DNA of 64,000 nt from Nocardiopsis gilva YIM 90087 (GTDB lineage Bacteria; Actinomycetota; Actinomycetes; Streptosporangiales; Streptosporangiaceae), in assembly GCF_002263495.1 (NCBI RefSeq), contig NZ_CP022753.1, positions 4,898,001 to 4,962,000 of the forward strand, given 5' to 3'. Under the pieces are notes generated by a model. The model was given only the letters and a program-made list of their open reading frames with translations. It did no database searches and was not told the DNA's origin. Made by a program: the position numbers and the translations under genes. Shown in pieces: positions 1 to 9,323 of the stretch; the stretch's first letter is position 1; each line of letters begins with the position of its first letter.

Positions 1-1066
1 ACCGCTGCCAGATGTTGACGCCGAGGTCGACCGCGTACTTGTCGATCTCGGCCAGCTCGTCCTCCGTGAGGCGCGGGCCGCGGACCGCTGCGACGTTGGC
101 TTCCAGTTGTTCGACGCTGCTGGCGCCGATGAGGGCCGAGGTCACCCGGTTGTCGCGCAGGGCCCAGGTGATGGCGAGTTGGGCCAGGGACTGGCCGCGG
201 CGCTGGGCGATGTCGTTGAGGGCACGGATCCGGTTCAGGGTCTCCTCGTTGAGCCAGTCCGGTTTGAAGGCCTTGCCGGTGCGCAGACGGGAGTCCTCGG
301 GGATGCCGTGCAGGTAGCGGTCGGTCAGCAGGCCCTGGGCCAGTGGGGAGAAGACGATGCAGCCGACACCCTCGCTTTCCAGGACGTCGAGGAGGTTCTG
401 GTCGTCGATCCACCGGTTGACCATCGAGTAGGACGGCTGGTGGATCAGCAGCGGGGTGCCCATGTCGCGCAGGATCGCGGCGGCCTCGGCAGTCCGCTCG
501 GCGGAGTAGGAGGAGATGCCCGCGTACAGCGCCTTGCCCGACTTCACGGCGGTGTCCAGGGCCGACATCGTCTCTTCGAGCGGGGTCGTGGCATCCGCGC
601 AGTGGCTGTAGAAGATGTCGACGTGGTCGAGGCCCATCCGCCCCAGGGACTGGTCCAGGCTGGCGAGCAGGTACTTGCGAGAGCCTCCGCCGCTGCCGTA
701 GGGGCCGGGCCACATCTGGTACCCGGCCTTGGTGGAGATGACCAGCTCGTCGCGGTAGGCGCGGAAGTCCTCGCGGAGGATCCGGCCGAAGTTGAGCTCG
801 GCCGAGCCAGGCGGCGGGCCGTAGTTGTTGGCCAGGTCGAAGTGGGTGACCCCGAGGTCGAACGCACGGCGCAGCACCGCCCGCTGCGTGGCCAGCGGCT
901 TGTTGTCGCCGAAGTTCTGCCACAGGCCCAGGGAGATCTCGGGCAGGTCGAGACCGCTGCGTCCGCTGCGGCGGTAGGGCATCCGGCCGTCGTAGCGATC
1001 GGCTTCCGCTTGGTAGACGCCAGCGCTCGGAACGTCGATTCGGGGAACGTCTGCTTCTCGCACCAT
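1..1066 (-). CDS. Aldo/keto reductase (MgrA/YghZ-like), 3' end cut by window
   Basis: NAD(P)H-dependent aldo/keto reductase of the potassium-channel beta-subunit/L-glyceraldehyde-3-phosphate reductase branch, a cytosolic TIM barrel acting on small aldehydes. After a 28-residue lead the protein reads MPYRRSGRSGLDLPEISLGL, then FDLANNYGPPPG with the catalytic Asp and Tyr, DELVISTKAGYQMWPGPYG with the catalytic Lys, and the HVDIFYSHC strand. About 355 residues are visible and the frame runs off the left edge near VNIWQR, which in this family lies just before the end, so only a few residues are missing. ATG at 1066 is chosen because family members carry residues upstream of MPYRR; an in-frame ATG six bases further up and one at 982 are alternatives. 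The substrate cannot be read from sequence. Confidence 0.9.
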   Translation of the reverse strand, partial: MVREADVPRIDVPSAGVYQAEADRYDGRMPYRRSGRSGLDLPEISLGLWQNFGDNKPLATQRAVLRRAFDLGVTHFDLANNYGPPPGSAELNFGRILREDFRAYRDELVISTKAGYQMWPGPYGSGGGSRKYLLASLDQSLGRMGLDHVDIFYSHCADATTPLEETMSALDTAVKSGKALYAGISSYSAERTAEAAAILRDMGTPLLIHQPSYSMVNRWIDDQNLLDVLESEGVGCIVFSPLAQGLLTDRYLHGIPEDSRLRTGKAFKPDWLNEETLNRIRALNDIAQRRGQSLAQLAITWALRDNRVTSALIGASSVEQLEANVAAVRGPRLTEDELAEIDKYAVDLGVNIWQR

Positions 1067-1126
1067 GGGCCCCATCTTCCCACCAGGCCTCCTGCGCCTG
1101 TACAGCGCACCCACCCCCTCATCCCC

Positions 1127-1190
1127 CGTTGATCTCGGAGATATTGGGGCAAAAATCGGCGCTGAGACCCCACTATCTCCGAGATCAACG
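1127..1190. repeat. Dispersed palindromic element, copy 1
   Basis: Two 17-bp arms (1127-1143 CGTTGATCTCGGAGATA and its exact reverse complement at 1174-1190) flank a core containing TTGGGGCAAAAATCGGCGCT and GAGACCCCA. The same arms and core recur at 27009, 39788 (different core) and 59305. This copy lies between the 3' end of phoX and the 5' end of the aldo/keto reductase, beside the phoX terminator. It can fold into a long hairpin. The core gives it a direction: copy 2 has the same orientation, copy 4 the opposite. Confidence 0.9.
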
Positions 1191-1194
1191 AAAA

Positions 1195-1222
1195 GGGGCG
1201 GGGCGCCCCAGCGCCCCGCCCC
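1195..1222 (-). terminator. Terminator downstream of phoX
   Basis: Perfect 11-bp stem GGGGCGGGGCG (1195-1205) and CGCCCCGCCCC (1212-1222) with a 6-nt loop. On the minus strand the stem is followed by TTTT, as expected for an intrinsic terminator ending phoX transcription. It abuts repeat copy 1. Confidence 0.75.
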
Positions 1223-1278
1223 GATGCCGACCGGCTCGACACGATCCGGCCGCCGCCCCAGCGTCCGGTGTCGTGCTC

Positions 1279-3330
1279 TTAGCGGCCGACCTTCTTGCCC
1301 CGCGTGTGCCAGATCGAGATGACCGAGGGACGCGGGAAGCCCTGCCGGTCGGGCCAGGTGCTCTGCGGAGACTCCACGGTGCCGTCCTCACCAGGGTGCT
1401 GCGGCGCCAGGAACACCGTCAGGTTGTCCTCGGTGACGAACGGGCCGCAGCACTCGGCCCCGACCGGAACGGTGGCGAAGGTCTTGAGCTCGCCGCGGAA
1501 CCGTCCCTCCATCGGGACCGCGTGCAGACCGTCGTTGATGCCGAGCTTCGAGCCCTGGCCGTCCGTGGCGATCCACAGGTTGCCCTGGTCGTCGAAGGTG
1601 AGGTTGTCCGGCGCGGAGATCGGCGCCACCTTGGACTTGTCGAACCCGGCGAAGTAGGTGCTCTCGTCGTCGGGGTCACCGCAGACGAGCGGCACGCTCC
1701 ACGCGAACTTCTCCGCGCCCGCGTCGTTGCCCTGCTCGGTGATCTCCAGGACGTGCCCGAACTTGTTGGGGCCGCGCGGGTTGGGCTCGTCGGCCTGCCC
1801 CGGCTCGCGGGAGGTGTTGTTGGTCAGCGCGCAGTAGACCTTGCCGGTGACCGGGTTGGGTTCGAAGTCCTCCGGTCGGTCCATCTTGGTGGCACCCGCC
1901 GCGTCGGCGGCCAGCCGCGTGTGCACCAGGACCTCGGCGACGGTGAAGCCCTCGACGAAGCTCTCGGTGGCGTTGCACAGCGGGATCCACTGGCCGGAGC
2001 CGTCGAACTCGCCGTCGGAGGGGAGCGTGCCCGAGCCGTCGATCTCCTCCGCGGGGCTGTCGCCGGTCAGCTTGGCGACATACAGCGTGCCGGAGTCCAG
2101 CAGCGTGCCGTTGTGCCGCCGGGAGCCGCTCCGGTACTTCTTGTCGGAGACGAACTTGTACATGTAGTCGAAGCGCTCGTCGTCGCCCATGTACACGGCG
2201 ACCCTGCCGTCGCGGGTGAGCCGGGGGTTGGCGCCCTCGTGCTTGACGCGGCCGAGCATGGTGCGCTTGCGCGGCGTGGAGGCGGGGTCGGTTGGGTCGA
2301 TCTCGACGACGTAGCCGAACCGGTTGGCCTCGTTGGGGTGCCGCGACAGGTCGAAGCGCTCCTCGGCGCGGTCGAAGCGGCGGTTGCCGTCGCGGGTGTC
2401 GCCCTCGACCTTGATGCCGTAGCGCTTGAGCGCGGGCTTGGCCTCGGCCGGGGCGTCCTCGCCACCCACGAAGTACTGGTTGAAGTTCTCCTCGCAGGTG
2501 AGGATGGTGCCCCAGGGGGTCATCCCGCCGGAGCAGTTGTTGAGCATCCCGAAGACCTCGGTGCCCGTGGGGTCGCCCTCGGTGCGCAGCAGCTCGGCCC
2601 CGGCGGCCGGCCCGGTGAGCTCCATGCGGGTCTTCGCGGTGATGCGGCGGTTGAAGCGGCGCTCGCCGGTGGCGAGCCGCCAGGCGCCGGTGCCCGTGAT
2701 CCGCTCGATCTCGACGATGGAACCGCCGTGGGCGGCCATGGAGATCAGGATCTGCTCCGGGTCGGCGTCGTTGCCGTCGGTGTAGCCGGCGAACATCAGC
2801 GTCTCGTTGGTGTACTCGTGGTTCACCCAGAGCAGGCCGCGGTCGGCGTCGAGCTGGCGGAACCCGACGTAGTCGCAGTTGTAGCCGAACTGCTTCTCCT
2901 GGGCCGCCGCGCTCTGGTTCTCGAAGTCGAACTCGGGTGCGTCGGGCAGGACCGGGTCGCCCCACCGGGCGACGACGTTGTGGTCGTAGCCGTGGGGAAC
3001 GGTGACCTTGTCATCGGTGTTGGGTGCGACGCTCTTGAACCGGAGCCGCGGGTTCCTGGTCCCCCGTCCGCGCTTCGGGTCGGCGTACGCGGGGCCGAGG
3101 CCCCCCAGCCCCAGGGCCGAGACACCGGCACCGACCGCGCCCGCCCGCAGCGCGTTTCGACGCGAGAGCGCCGCGGTGAAGATGTCGCCGAAATACGCGT
3201 TACCGCTGGTGTTGGGGGCGTCGTGGAAGCACGCGTCACCACAGCGGAATCGACAGGTCGCCCGAGATCTCCCGCCGCCGACCTGGCCGATGAGCGGCAG
3301 CAGGGGACGACGAGGCGCGGATTCTGGCAC
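1279..3330 (-). CDS. phoX: PhoX-family (DUF839) secreted alkaline phosphatase
   Basis: Calcium-dependent phosphatase that releases phosphate from organic esters outside the cell. The 683-aa protein has the actinobacterial PhoX N-terminus: PESAPRRPLLPLIG, the CRFRCGDACFH box, then twin-arginine ALSRRNALRAGAVGAGVSAL and an AYADP cleavage region, so Tat export is likely. The body carries LLWVNHEYTNE, NNCSGGMTPWGTILTCEENF, YVVEIDP and the closing PRPSVISIW, all typical of PF05787. GTG at 3330 is preferred over GTG at 3348 because AGGAGG at 3335-3340 lies just upstream of it. The gene is monocistronic, ending at a strong terminator. I see no convincing PHO box upstream. Confidence 0.93.
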   Translation of the reverse strand: MPESAPRRPLLPLIGQVGGGRSRATCRFRCGDACFHDAPNTSGNAYFGDIFTAALSRRNALRAGAVGAGVSALGLGGLGPAYADPKRGRGTRNPRLRFKSVAPNTDDKVTVPHGYDHNVVARWGDPVLPDAPEFDFENQSAAAQEKQFGYNCDYVGFRQLDADRGLLWVNHEYTNETLMFAGYTDGNDADPEQILISMAAHGGSIVEIERITGTGAWRLATGERRFNRRITAKTRMELTGPAAGAELLRTEGDPTGTEVFGMLNNCSGGMTPWGTILTCEENFNQYFVGGEDAPAEAKPALKRYGIKVEGDTRDGNRRFDRAEERFDLSRHPNEANRFGYVVEIDPTDPASTPRKRTMLGRVKHEGANPRLTRDGRVAVYMGDDERFDYMYKFVSDKKYRSGSRRHNGTLLDSGTLYVAKLTGDSPAEEIDGSGTLPSDGEFDGSGQWIPLCNATESFVEGFTVAEVLVHTRLAADAAGATKMDRPEDFEPNPVTGKVYCALTNNTSREPGQADEPNPRGPNKFGHVLEITEQGNDAGAEKFAWSVPLVCGDPDDESTYFAGFDKSKVAPISAPDNLTFDDQGNLWIATDGQGSKLGINDGLHAVPMEGRFRGELKTFATVPVGAECCGPFVTEDNLTVFLAPQHPGEDGTVESPQSTWPDRQGFPRPSVISIWHTRGKKVGR

Positions 3331-4073
3331 GGGTCCTCCTAGACACACGTACGGGGATGGCCATCCGACCGGCGCGGGGGGCGGAGACGTCGGTCGGACC
3401 GGTGGTTGGGACGGGCGGGGGCCGTCCGGACATTCGGGTCAACGGGGGAGGATCCCCGCACAACCCGCTCATGACATTGGCGGACAAGCCACTCGGGACA
3501 GTAAATCCGGGGTGAATGCGCTGCCAATTCCCTGCGCACGCATCCACCTCCCGCTGCAGGCCGTCGGCCGAGGAGCCGCGCCCTGGGGGCCGTCCCTCGT
3601 GCCGATCATCACGCATCCGATCGGTCGGCCGAATTCGGCCACGCCGAGGCGGTCGAATATCAGCGTTCGGCCATCGACCATATCCATTCTGCGACGACGG
3701 CCGAAAGTCTCTTGCCGGACATACCACCCCCACCTGGATCACCAGAAGTCAACCCGCGTATTCTGTCCGTGGACCGGATGTCTCCGCTCGCGGGAACCAT
3801 CCGCCACGCCAATCCACGCACACCGCTTTCCGACCGCGACCCTCCCCCCGGTCCCCGCATGCCGGGACCGGACAAACCGGCCCGGACACGTGGAGGGGGA
3901 CCGCACCGACAACACGTCTTCGTGGTACGTCCCCGGACTGATATCGCAGCGCATCGCCGCGGGTGGATACGTGACGGCTCCCTCGGCGGGCCGACGTCAG
4001 GACCGACGTGCCCGACTGCCGCCCCTCCCCCGGGCGGCATTCCACCCATCCGTCTCTACGTCCGGCGAAATCC
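3331..4073. other. Gene-free divergent promoter region
   Basis: About 740 bp between phoX (leftward) and an ATPase gene (rightward). Short frames exist on both strands but none has family resemblance, good codon bias and a ribosome site together. The stretch around 3460-3760 is less GC-rich than its surroundings, as expected for promoters. No repeat or mobile element was recognised. Confidence 0.5.
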
Positions 4074-4571
4074 ATGGAAGAGCGCCCCATTCCGTACGAG
4101 GGCACGGCCCCTCCCACCCGCCGCACGCCCCCGCCCGACCCGGAGGCGTCGCCCGACGCGGCCTTCCTCACCCGGCGCCGGTTCCCGGGACTGGCCAACC
4201 AGATCAAACACGCCCGCCGCTTCGTCGAACGGCTCCTGGACACGTGCCCGGAGCTGACCACCGCGACCCTGCTCACCAGTGAGCTCGCCACCAACGCCCT
4301 CACCCACAGCGCGTCCGGCGCGGCCGGAGGCAAGTTCGAGATCACCGTCCACCAGGCGCCAGGCTGGGCGCGGGTGGAGGTGCGCGACCTGGGCAGCGCG
4401 GAGCAGCCCCGTGCGCAGCACTCCGATCCCTACGACACCAGTGAGCACGGGCGCGGCTTGGACCTGGTCGAGGCGCTGGCGGCCAAGTGGGGCACCGAGC
4501 CCCGCCGCGACGGGCTGGGGCGCATGGTCTGGTTCGAGCTGGTGTGGGACGGCGACAAGCCGATCGTTTGA
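4074..4571 (+). CDS. RsbW-like ATP-binding regulatory protein (HATPase_c_2)
   Basis: Stand-alone GHKL ATPase of the anti-sigma-factor kinase type, about 165 aa. Visible motifs are the N box ELATNALTHSASG, an EVRDLG stretch in place of the usual DxGxG, and the lid GRGLDLVEALAAKWG. No sensor or membrane segment is present. Proteins of this kind in actinomycetes bind or phosphorylate anti-anti-sigma partners or work with DUF397/XRE proteins. ATG at 4074 (MEERPIPYEG) is chosen because the upstream part of the frame lacks domain character; no clear ribosome site is seen. The partner is unknown. Confidence 0.85.
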   Translation: MEERPIPYEGTAPPTRRTPPPDPEASPDAAFLTRRRFPGLANQIKHARRFVERLLDTCPELTTATLLTSELATNALTHSASGAAGGKFEITVHQAPGWARVEVRDLGSAEQPRAQHSDPYDTSEHGRGLDLVEALAAKWGTEPRRDGLGRMVWFELVWDGDKPIV

Positions 4572-4608
4572 CCGTAGCTCCCGGGGCCGCTGTTGGTCGC
4601 GGGCGAGC

Positions 4609-4646
4609 GGGCCTGACACGCGTGGCTGGTTTCGTGGGTCAGGCCC
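4609..4646 (+). terminator. Hairpin after the ATPase gene
   Basis: Perfect 9-bp stem GGGCCTGAC (4609-4617) with GTCAGGCCC (4638-4646), 35 bp after the ATPase stop. No T-run follows, common for actinobacterial terminators. Confidence 0.5.
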
Positions 4647-4739
4647 ACTCTCCCGAAGTCAGCGGCGCAAACTGAGGATGCTGTGGCTGGTGTGGGGACG
4701 GCATGTGGCCGACGACGGGGCGGTGGGGCGCACAAACGG

Positions 4740-4771
4740 AGCGGGGCCTCCCTATGCGGAGCGGCCCCGCT
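4740..4771. terminator. Hairpin between converging genes
   Basis: Stem AGCGGGGCC (4740-4748) with GGCCCCGCT (4763-4771). It lies between the ATPase gene and the leftward small gene ending at 4829, so it can act in both directions. Confidence 0.6.
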
Positions 4772-4828
4772 GGTGGTGATGTCTTCGGTGCGACACCGTC
4801 GATGTGAATCCGGGCGAGCGCCCGAGCA

Positions 4829-4984
4829 CTATGTGTCCTCCTCCTCGGGCGGTTCCGCGGGTTGGGGCAGCCGGTACTTCTCGTACAGCTGACGCGCGTA
4901 GTCCTTGGCCTCTTGTGACGGCTCCTCGCCGAGTTCCTCGCGTACGAGCTCGTCGAGTTCCGGTTCCGGGTTCTCCCTCTGCAT
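4829..4984 (-). CDS. Small acidic protein of unknown function (51 aa)
   Basis: A short frame reading MQRENPEPELDELVREELGE, then EPSQEAKDYARQLYEKYRLP and an acidic tail PPEEEDT. The composition is strongly biased to Glu, Asp and Pro with one probable amphipathic helix in the middle. Codon use is typical of the genome and the gene is isolated between terminators. I do not recognise a family; it is too short to assign a role. The ribosome site is weak, so the start is the least certain part. Confidence 0.55.
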   Translation of the reverse strand: MQRENPEPELDELVREELGEEPSQEAKDYARQLYEKYRLPQPAEPPEEEDT

Positions 4985-5085
4985 AAGGGCAGCTTGCCGC
5001 CTATGCGGGCCCGATCACAAATCTGCGCTACCGCGTTGCGTGTCGCGCAACGGGTAGTCTTCGCGGGACCGCGAAAAGGGAAAAA

Positions 5086-5129
5086 ACGGAGGTCGGGGCG
5101 CGGTATTCATCCGCTTCCCCGACCTCCGT
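5086..5129 (-). terminator. Intrinsic terminator of the RND gene
   Basis: Thirteen-bp stem ACGGAGGTCGGGG (5086-5098) with CCCCGACCTCCGT (5117-5129). On the minus strand it is followed by a TTTTTT run (the A-run at 5081-5086), giving a classical rho-independent terminator for the leftward exporter gene. Confidence 0.85.
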
Positions 5130-5173
5130 CGCGTCGAGGCGCGCCCGTGGGCGACGCCTCAGCGGTGGGCGCG

Positions 5174-8100
5174 TCAGGCCTGGCCGCTCACATCGGCCCG
5201 AGCCTCGGCGTCCTCCTCCTTGTCCCGCTCAGCGGTCGCGGCGCGCTGGGCGGCGAGGTCCGCCTCCCGCTTGGCCTGCTTGCGCTGGGCGCGCCGCTCC
5301 TTGCGGCCCTCGGCCATGGCGTAGAGCACCGGGACGAGGATCAGCGTGAGCAGCGTGGAGGTGACCAGACCGCCGATGACCACGATCGCCAGCGGCTGCG
5401 AGACGAACGCCCCGCCGCCGGTGATGCCGAGCGCCATCGGGGTGAGGGCGCCGATGGTGGCCAGCGCCGTCATCAGGATCGGACGCAGCCGGTGCCGCGA
5501 GCCCTCGACGACCGCCTCGCGCAGCTCCATGCCCTCGTCTCGGTACTGGTTGATCAGGTCGATCAGCACGATCGCGTTGGTGACCACGACACCGATCAGC
5601 ATCAGCAGGCCGATCAGCGCGGGCAGCCCCAGCGCGGTCCCGGTCAGCACGAGCAGCCCCAGGGAGCCGGTCGCCGCGAACGGGATCGACACCAGCAGGA
5701 TGACCGGCTGGATCAGGCTCTTGAAGGTCGCGACCATGATCAGGAAGACGATCACGATGGCGGCCAGCATGGCGATGCCCAGCTGAGCGAACGCCTCGGC
5801 CTGGTCGGAGCTGACGCCGCCGATGGTGGCGGTGGCGCCGTCGGGCAGGTCGAGGTCGTCGACGGCCTTGTTCAGCTCCTGGTTGACCTTGCCGAGGTCG
5901 TCGGCGGTCGGCGAGGCGGAGATCGTCGCGCTGCGCACGCCGTCGGTGCGGGACAGCTCCGGCGCCTGCTTGACCTCTTCCACCTTGGCGACGTCGGAGA
6001 GTTCGATCTCGCCGCCGGTGGGCGTCGCGATCTCGAGCTTCTCCAGGTCGCTGACGCTGCCGGGCGCATCATCGACGCGCACCACCATGTCGCGCTGAAC
6101 ATTGTCGATGGTCGCGGTGCCGACCTTGGAGCCCCGGAAGGCGTCCGAGACGGCCTGTCCGATCTGGCCCTCGGTCAGCCCCTTGTCGGCGGCCTTCTCA
6201 CCGTCGACCTTGACCTGCAGCGCGGGCTGTGCGGCGGCGATGCTGTTCTCGACGTCGTCGGCGCCGGGAATGTCGCGGACGGCGTCCTCGACCATCCCCG
6301 CGGCCTTCTCCAGGGTCTCCCGGTCCTCGGCCTTGACCTGGACCTCCAGTCCCGAGCTGCCCCCGCCGCTGCTGTCGGCGAGCACGACGTCGGAGTCGGT
6401 GTCGATGTCCTCCAGAGCGGTGCGCAGCTTCTCCTTGTACTCGGCCTGGTCGCCGTCGGGGTCGGTGGTGATGGTGTACTGCGTGGTTCCGGCACCGCCG
6501 CCCATCATCGGGCCCATGGCGCCACCGCCACCGCCGACGGACACCTGGTAGGACTCGACGTAGGACAGGCCCTTGAGCGTGTGCTCGACCTTCTCGGCCT
6601 CCTTGTCGGCCTCGCCGAGCGAGGTGCCCTGGGGCAGCTCCTGGGTGGCGTTGTAGGTGTTCTGGCCGTCGTCACCGAGGAAGTCGGTCTTCAGCAGCGG
6701 GCTGAAGGCCAGCCCGAACGTGCCCACCAGGATCAGCAGCGAGGCGGCCAGGGTGAGGATGCGGTGCCGGGTCGACCACCGGATGACCGGCAGGTAGGCG
6801 CGCTGCAGCGGGGAGCGCAGCTCGCGCTGGTGCTCCTCGGCCTTGATCCGCTCCAGCTCCTCGGGCGGAACGGTGCGCGGCCGCATGAACCAGTAGGCGA
6901 GCACCGGGACGATGGTCAGCGACACCAGGAGCGACGCCGCCAGGGCGAGGCTGACGGTCAGCGCGAACGGCCGGAACAGCTCGCCGACCATACCGCCGAC
7001 GAAGCCGATCGGCAGGAACACGGCGATCGTCGTCAGCGTGGAGGAGGTGATCGCGGTCGCGACCTCCCGCACACCGTTGAACACCGCGGTGTGCTTCTCC
7101 TCGCCGTATCCGATGTGCCGCTTGATGTTCTCCAGCACCACGATGGAGTCGTCCACGACGCGGCCGATGGAGACCGTCAGGGCGCCCAGGGTGAGGATGT
7201 TCAGCGAGAAGCCGAACGCCTGCATGCCGATCATCGCCACGAGCAGCGAGACCGGGATGGACACCGCCGACACCAGGGTGGAGCGCACGGACAGCAGGAA
7301 GGCCAGGATGATGACGATCGCGAACGCCAGGCCGAGCATGCCCTCCTCGGCCATCGCGACGATCGACTGGTTGATGTAGGGCGCCTGGTCCCACACGACG
7401 CTGATGTCGGCGTCGTCGCCGAGCAGCGGCTTGAGGTCGTCGAGCTTGCTCTTGACGGCGTCGGAGATCTCGACGGTGTTGCCCTCGGGCGTCTTGGTGA
7501 TCATGACGCCGAGGCTGGGCTTGCCGTCGGTGCGGGTGATGCTGGTGGCCTCGTCGGCCACGAGCTTGACGTCGGCGACGTCCTTGAGCTGGACCGGTTC
7601 GGCCTGCGCCGCGGCCCCTCCGGCCGCTGCGGGTGCGGCGGCCGCCGCCGAGGCGGGTGCCCCGCCGGTGCCGGGCATCAGCCAGATGTTCTTGACGTCC
7701 TTGAGCGACTCCAGCTTGCCGCCGGTGGTGACCGTCAGCGTGCGGTCGCCCTCGGTGATGTTCCCGCCGGGTGTGAGCAGACCGCTGGTCTTGAGGGCGT
7801 TGGTGAGGTCGCCGGCCGACAGGCCCGCGTCCTTCAGCTCGTCCTCGTCCGGGGTGACGGTGACCGTGGAGTCGCGCACACCCGTGACCGTGGCGGCGCG
7901 CACACCGTCGATCGACTCCAGTTCGGGGACGACCTGTTCCTGCAGCGGCTCGGCGAGCGCCTGCGCGTCGCCGTCGCCCGCGCCCGCCGCCAGCATCACG
8001 ACGGGGAAGTCGTCGAAGCTGAACGAGCGGACGGCCGGGTCGACGCCGTCCGGCAGCGCCGACTTGACCTGGTCGACCGCCTGCTGGGTGGACCGGATGA

Positions 8101-8413
8101 CGTCCTGGCTGTCGTCGCCGTAGTCGAACTCGGCGACGACCTGGGCGGAGCCGTTGCTGGAGGTCGAGGTGTACTTGGTGATGCCGCTGACGCCCTTGAC
8201 GGCCTGCTCCAGCGGTGCGGCGACCTCGTTCTCCACCACCTGCGGCGAGGCGCCCTCGTACTGCGCGCTGACCACCACCATGGGCAGTTCCATGGACGGC
8301 ATCAGCTCGCGCTTGGTGGACACCGTGGCGATCGCTCCGAACACCATCGCCGACAGCGTGATGAGCAGGATGAGTGCCCGGTTGCGCAGAGAAAGCTTCG
8401 CTAGGCGGTTCAT
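5174..8413 (-). CDS. RND-family (AcrB/HAE1-like) efflux permease
   Basis: Large inner-membrane proton-driven exporter, 1079 aa, a normal length. It starts MNRLAKLSLRNRALILLI and has the two-fold RND layout: TM1, a porter loop (roughly 35-330), TM2-6 with GRVVDDSIVVLENIKRHI holding the paired proton-relay Asp residues in TM4, TM7, a second porter loop and TM8-12 ending in a charged tail. An Ala-rich insert near residue 265 (ASAAAAAPAAAGGAAAQ) and a Gly/Met loop (GGGGGAMGPMMGGGAG) near 630 are low-complexity. No fusion protein or outer-membrane channel is next to it, as expected in a Gram-positive cell. Substrate unknown. Confidence 0.92.
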   Translation of the reverse strand: MNRLAKLSLRNRALILLITLSAMVFGAIATVSTKRELMPSMELPMVVVSAQYEGASPQVVENEVAAPLEQAVKGVSGITKYTSTSSNGSAQVVAEFDYGDDSQDVIRSTQQAVDQVKSALPDGVDPAVRSFSFDDFPVVMLAAGAGDGDAQALAEPLQEQVVPELESIDGVRAATVTGVRDSTVTVTPDEDELKDAGLSAGDLTNALKTSGLLTPGGNITEGDRTLTVTTGGKLESLKDVKNIWLMPGTGGAPASAAAAAPAAAGGAAAQAEPVQLKDVADVKLVADEATSITRTDGKPSLGVMITKTPEGNTVEISDAVKSKLDDLKPLLGDDADISVVWDQAPYINQSIVAMAEEGMLGLAFAIVIILAFLLSVRSTLVSAVSIPVSLLVAMIGMQAFGFSLNILTLGALTVSIGRVVDDSIVVLENIKRHIGYGEEKHTAVFNGVREVATAITSSTLTTIAVFLPIGFVGGMVGELFRPFALTVSLALAASLLVSLTIVPVLAYWFMRPRTVPPEELERIKAEEHQRELRSPLQRAYLPVIRWSTRHRILTLAASLLILVGTFGLAFSPLLKTDFLGDDGQNTYNATQELPQGTSLGEADKEAEKVEHTLKGLSYVESYQVSVGGGGGAMGPMMGGGAGTTQYTITTDPDGDQAEYKEKLRTALEDIDTDSDVVLADSSGGGSSGLEVQVKAEDRETLEKAAGMVEDAVRDIPGADDVENSIAAAQPALQVKVDGEKAADKGLTEGQIGQAVSDAFRGSKVGTATIDNVQRDMVVRVDDAPGSVSDLEKLEIATPTGGEIELSDVAKVEEVKQAPELSRTDGVRSATISASPTADDLGKVNQELNKAVDDLDLPDGATATIGGVSSDQAEAFAQLGIAMLAAIVIVFLIMVATFKSLIQPVILLVSIPFAATGSLGLLVLTGTALGLPALIGLLMLIGVVVTNAIVLIDLINQYRDEGMELREAVVEGSRHRLRPILMTALATIGALTPMALGITGGGAFVSQPLAIVVIGGLVTSTLLTLILVPVLYAMAEGRKERRAQRKQAKREADLAAQRAATAERDKEEDAEARADVSGQA

Positions 8414-8972
8414 GAGCAGCCCCCGCTCATCAGCCGTGCGCCGACCGGATGACAGGTCGAAGCGCGCTCGCCGGGACGGCGCCGGAACAGAGTTGACATG
8501 GGTGCTGACGCTCCTCGGAAGGGTTCTCGCATGGCGTTCGGCATCGCTGCGACGAGCGATGGATTTCGTGGGTCCCGGTGGCCGTCGACGGTGATCGGCC
8601 CACGTGGGACATGCCGGGCACGCGAGTCACACGCTACTTGGCGGTATGTCCCAGGAACATGCCGTAAAGCACGACATCAGGCACATCTCAGGGATTTGTC
8701 AGTGCCGGGTCAGGGGATTCCCCTGACGGATCCCCGAGGAGGGTGCGCAGCGCCAGGGAGCGGGGAGCGCGCGGGCGGCTGTCACGGGGGGAAGGGCGGC
8801 GGGGCCGGCGCGGAGGCCGCACCGCCCGTCCACAGGCGCGGAGAAATCAGATGGCCCCGCCGCGGTGCTTCCACGCATGGTGTGAGGGCGGGGACGATGC
8901 GGGGATCCACGACTCCGGCCGACGCCGATGCGGGAGGCGCGCGGGTCGCGGTCGGTCGGGCGAGAGGCCGGT
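8414..8972. other. Gene-free region upstream of the RND gene
   Basis: About 560 bp between the ArsR-type gene and the RND gene, both leftward. It contains the promoter side of the RND gene and one imperfect inverted repeat (8642-8664). No coding frame with a plausible ribosome site and domain was seen. Confidence 0.5.
8642..8664. promoter_or_regulatory. Imperfect inverted repeat upstream of the RND gene
   Basis: CGGTATGT and ACATGCCG are separated by 7 bp and match as an inverted repeat at 7 of 8 positions. Size and spacing suit a TetR- or MarR-type operator 230 bp ahead of the exporter start, but no such regulator is adjacent. Function is a guess. Confidence 0.35.
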
Positions 8973-9320
8973 TCAGCCGACCTTGATGGGCACGTCCTCG
9001 CCCGGGGGCACGTGCTCCTCGGCGACACCCCACACCACGCGCAGCAGGTCGTTGAGCGCGTGCGCGAGAGCCGCGTCGATGAGTTGGTAGCTCACTTGCC
9101 GACCACGCGCTGTGGTCGAGACCAACCCGCATTCCCGCAGGCAGGCGAGGTGGTTGGAGACATTCTGCCGGGTAAGACCCAGGTGCTCGGCGAGCTGCGC
9201 CGGGTAGCCGGGACCATCCAGCAGGGCCAGCAGGAGCCGACAGCGGGTGGGATCGGCAAGGGCGCGGCCCAGGCGCTGAATCGCGGAGAGTCGCTGCTCG
9301 GGGGTCAACATGAAAACCAT
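8973..9320 (-). CDS. ArsR/SmtB-family metal-responsive repressor
   Basis: Winged-helix metal-sensing repressor of 115 aa. The protein has RLGRALADPTRCRLLLALLD, the recognition helix LTRQNVSNHLACLRECGLV and a wing TTARGRQVSYQL. A Cys precedes the recognition-helix end (NHLACLRECG) and another sits in DPTRCRLL, a pattern like CmtR/CadC-type sensors. It is divergent from a CDF metal exporter and two inverted repeats lie between them, so it probably represses the exporter and itself until metal (Zn, Cd, Pb or Co) binds. ATG at 9311 is an alternative start. Confidence 0.9.
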   Translation of the reverse strand: MVFMLTPEQRLSAIQRLGRALADPTRCRLLLALLDGPGYPAQLAEHLGLTRQNVSNHLACLRECGLVSTTARGRQVSYQLIDAALAHALNDLLRVVWGVAEEHVPPGEDVPIKVG

Positions 9321-9323
9321 TTT

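Noticed and set aside
544-1242. Minus-strand frame covering repeat copy 1 and part of the aldo/keto reductase
   Set aside because: Its start lies in the palindromic repeat and the rest is the wrong frame of a clear aldo/keto reductase. The peptide encoded by the repeat recurs at copy 2 only because the DNA element does.
3331-3500. PHO box ahead of phoX
   Set aside because: GTTGACC-like words are present but the 11-bp direct repeats needed for PhoP binding are not convincing.
3469-3954. Short frames in the phoX-ATPase spacer
   Set aside because: No ribosome site, poor codon bias and no recognisable family; treated as promoter region.
4994-8404. Very long plus-strand frame (1136 aa) opposite the RND gene
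   Set aside because: It is a GC-rich antisense shadow with His/Asp/Gln-rich composition and no domains, whereas the minus strand encodes a complete RND protein.
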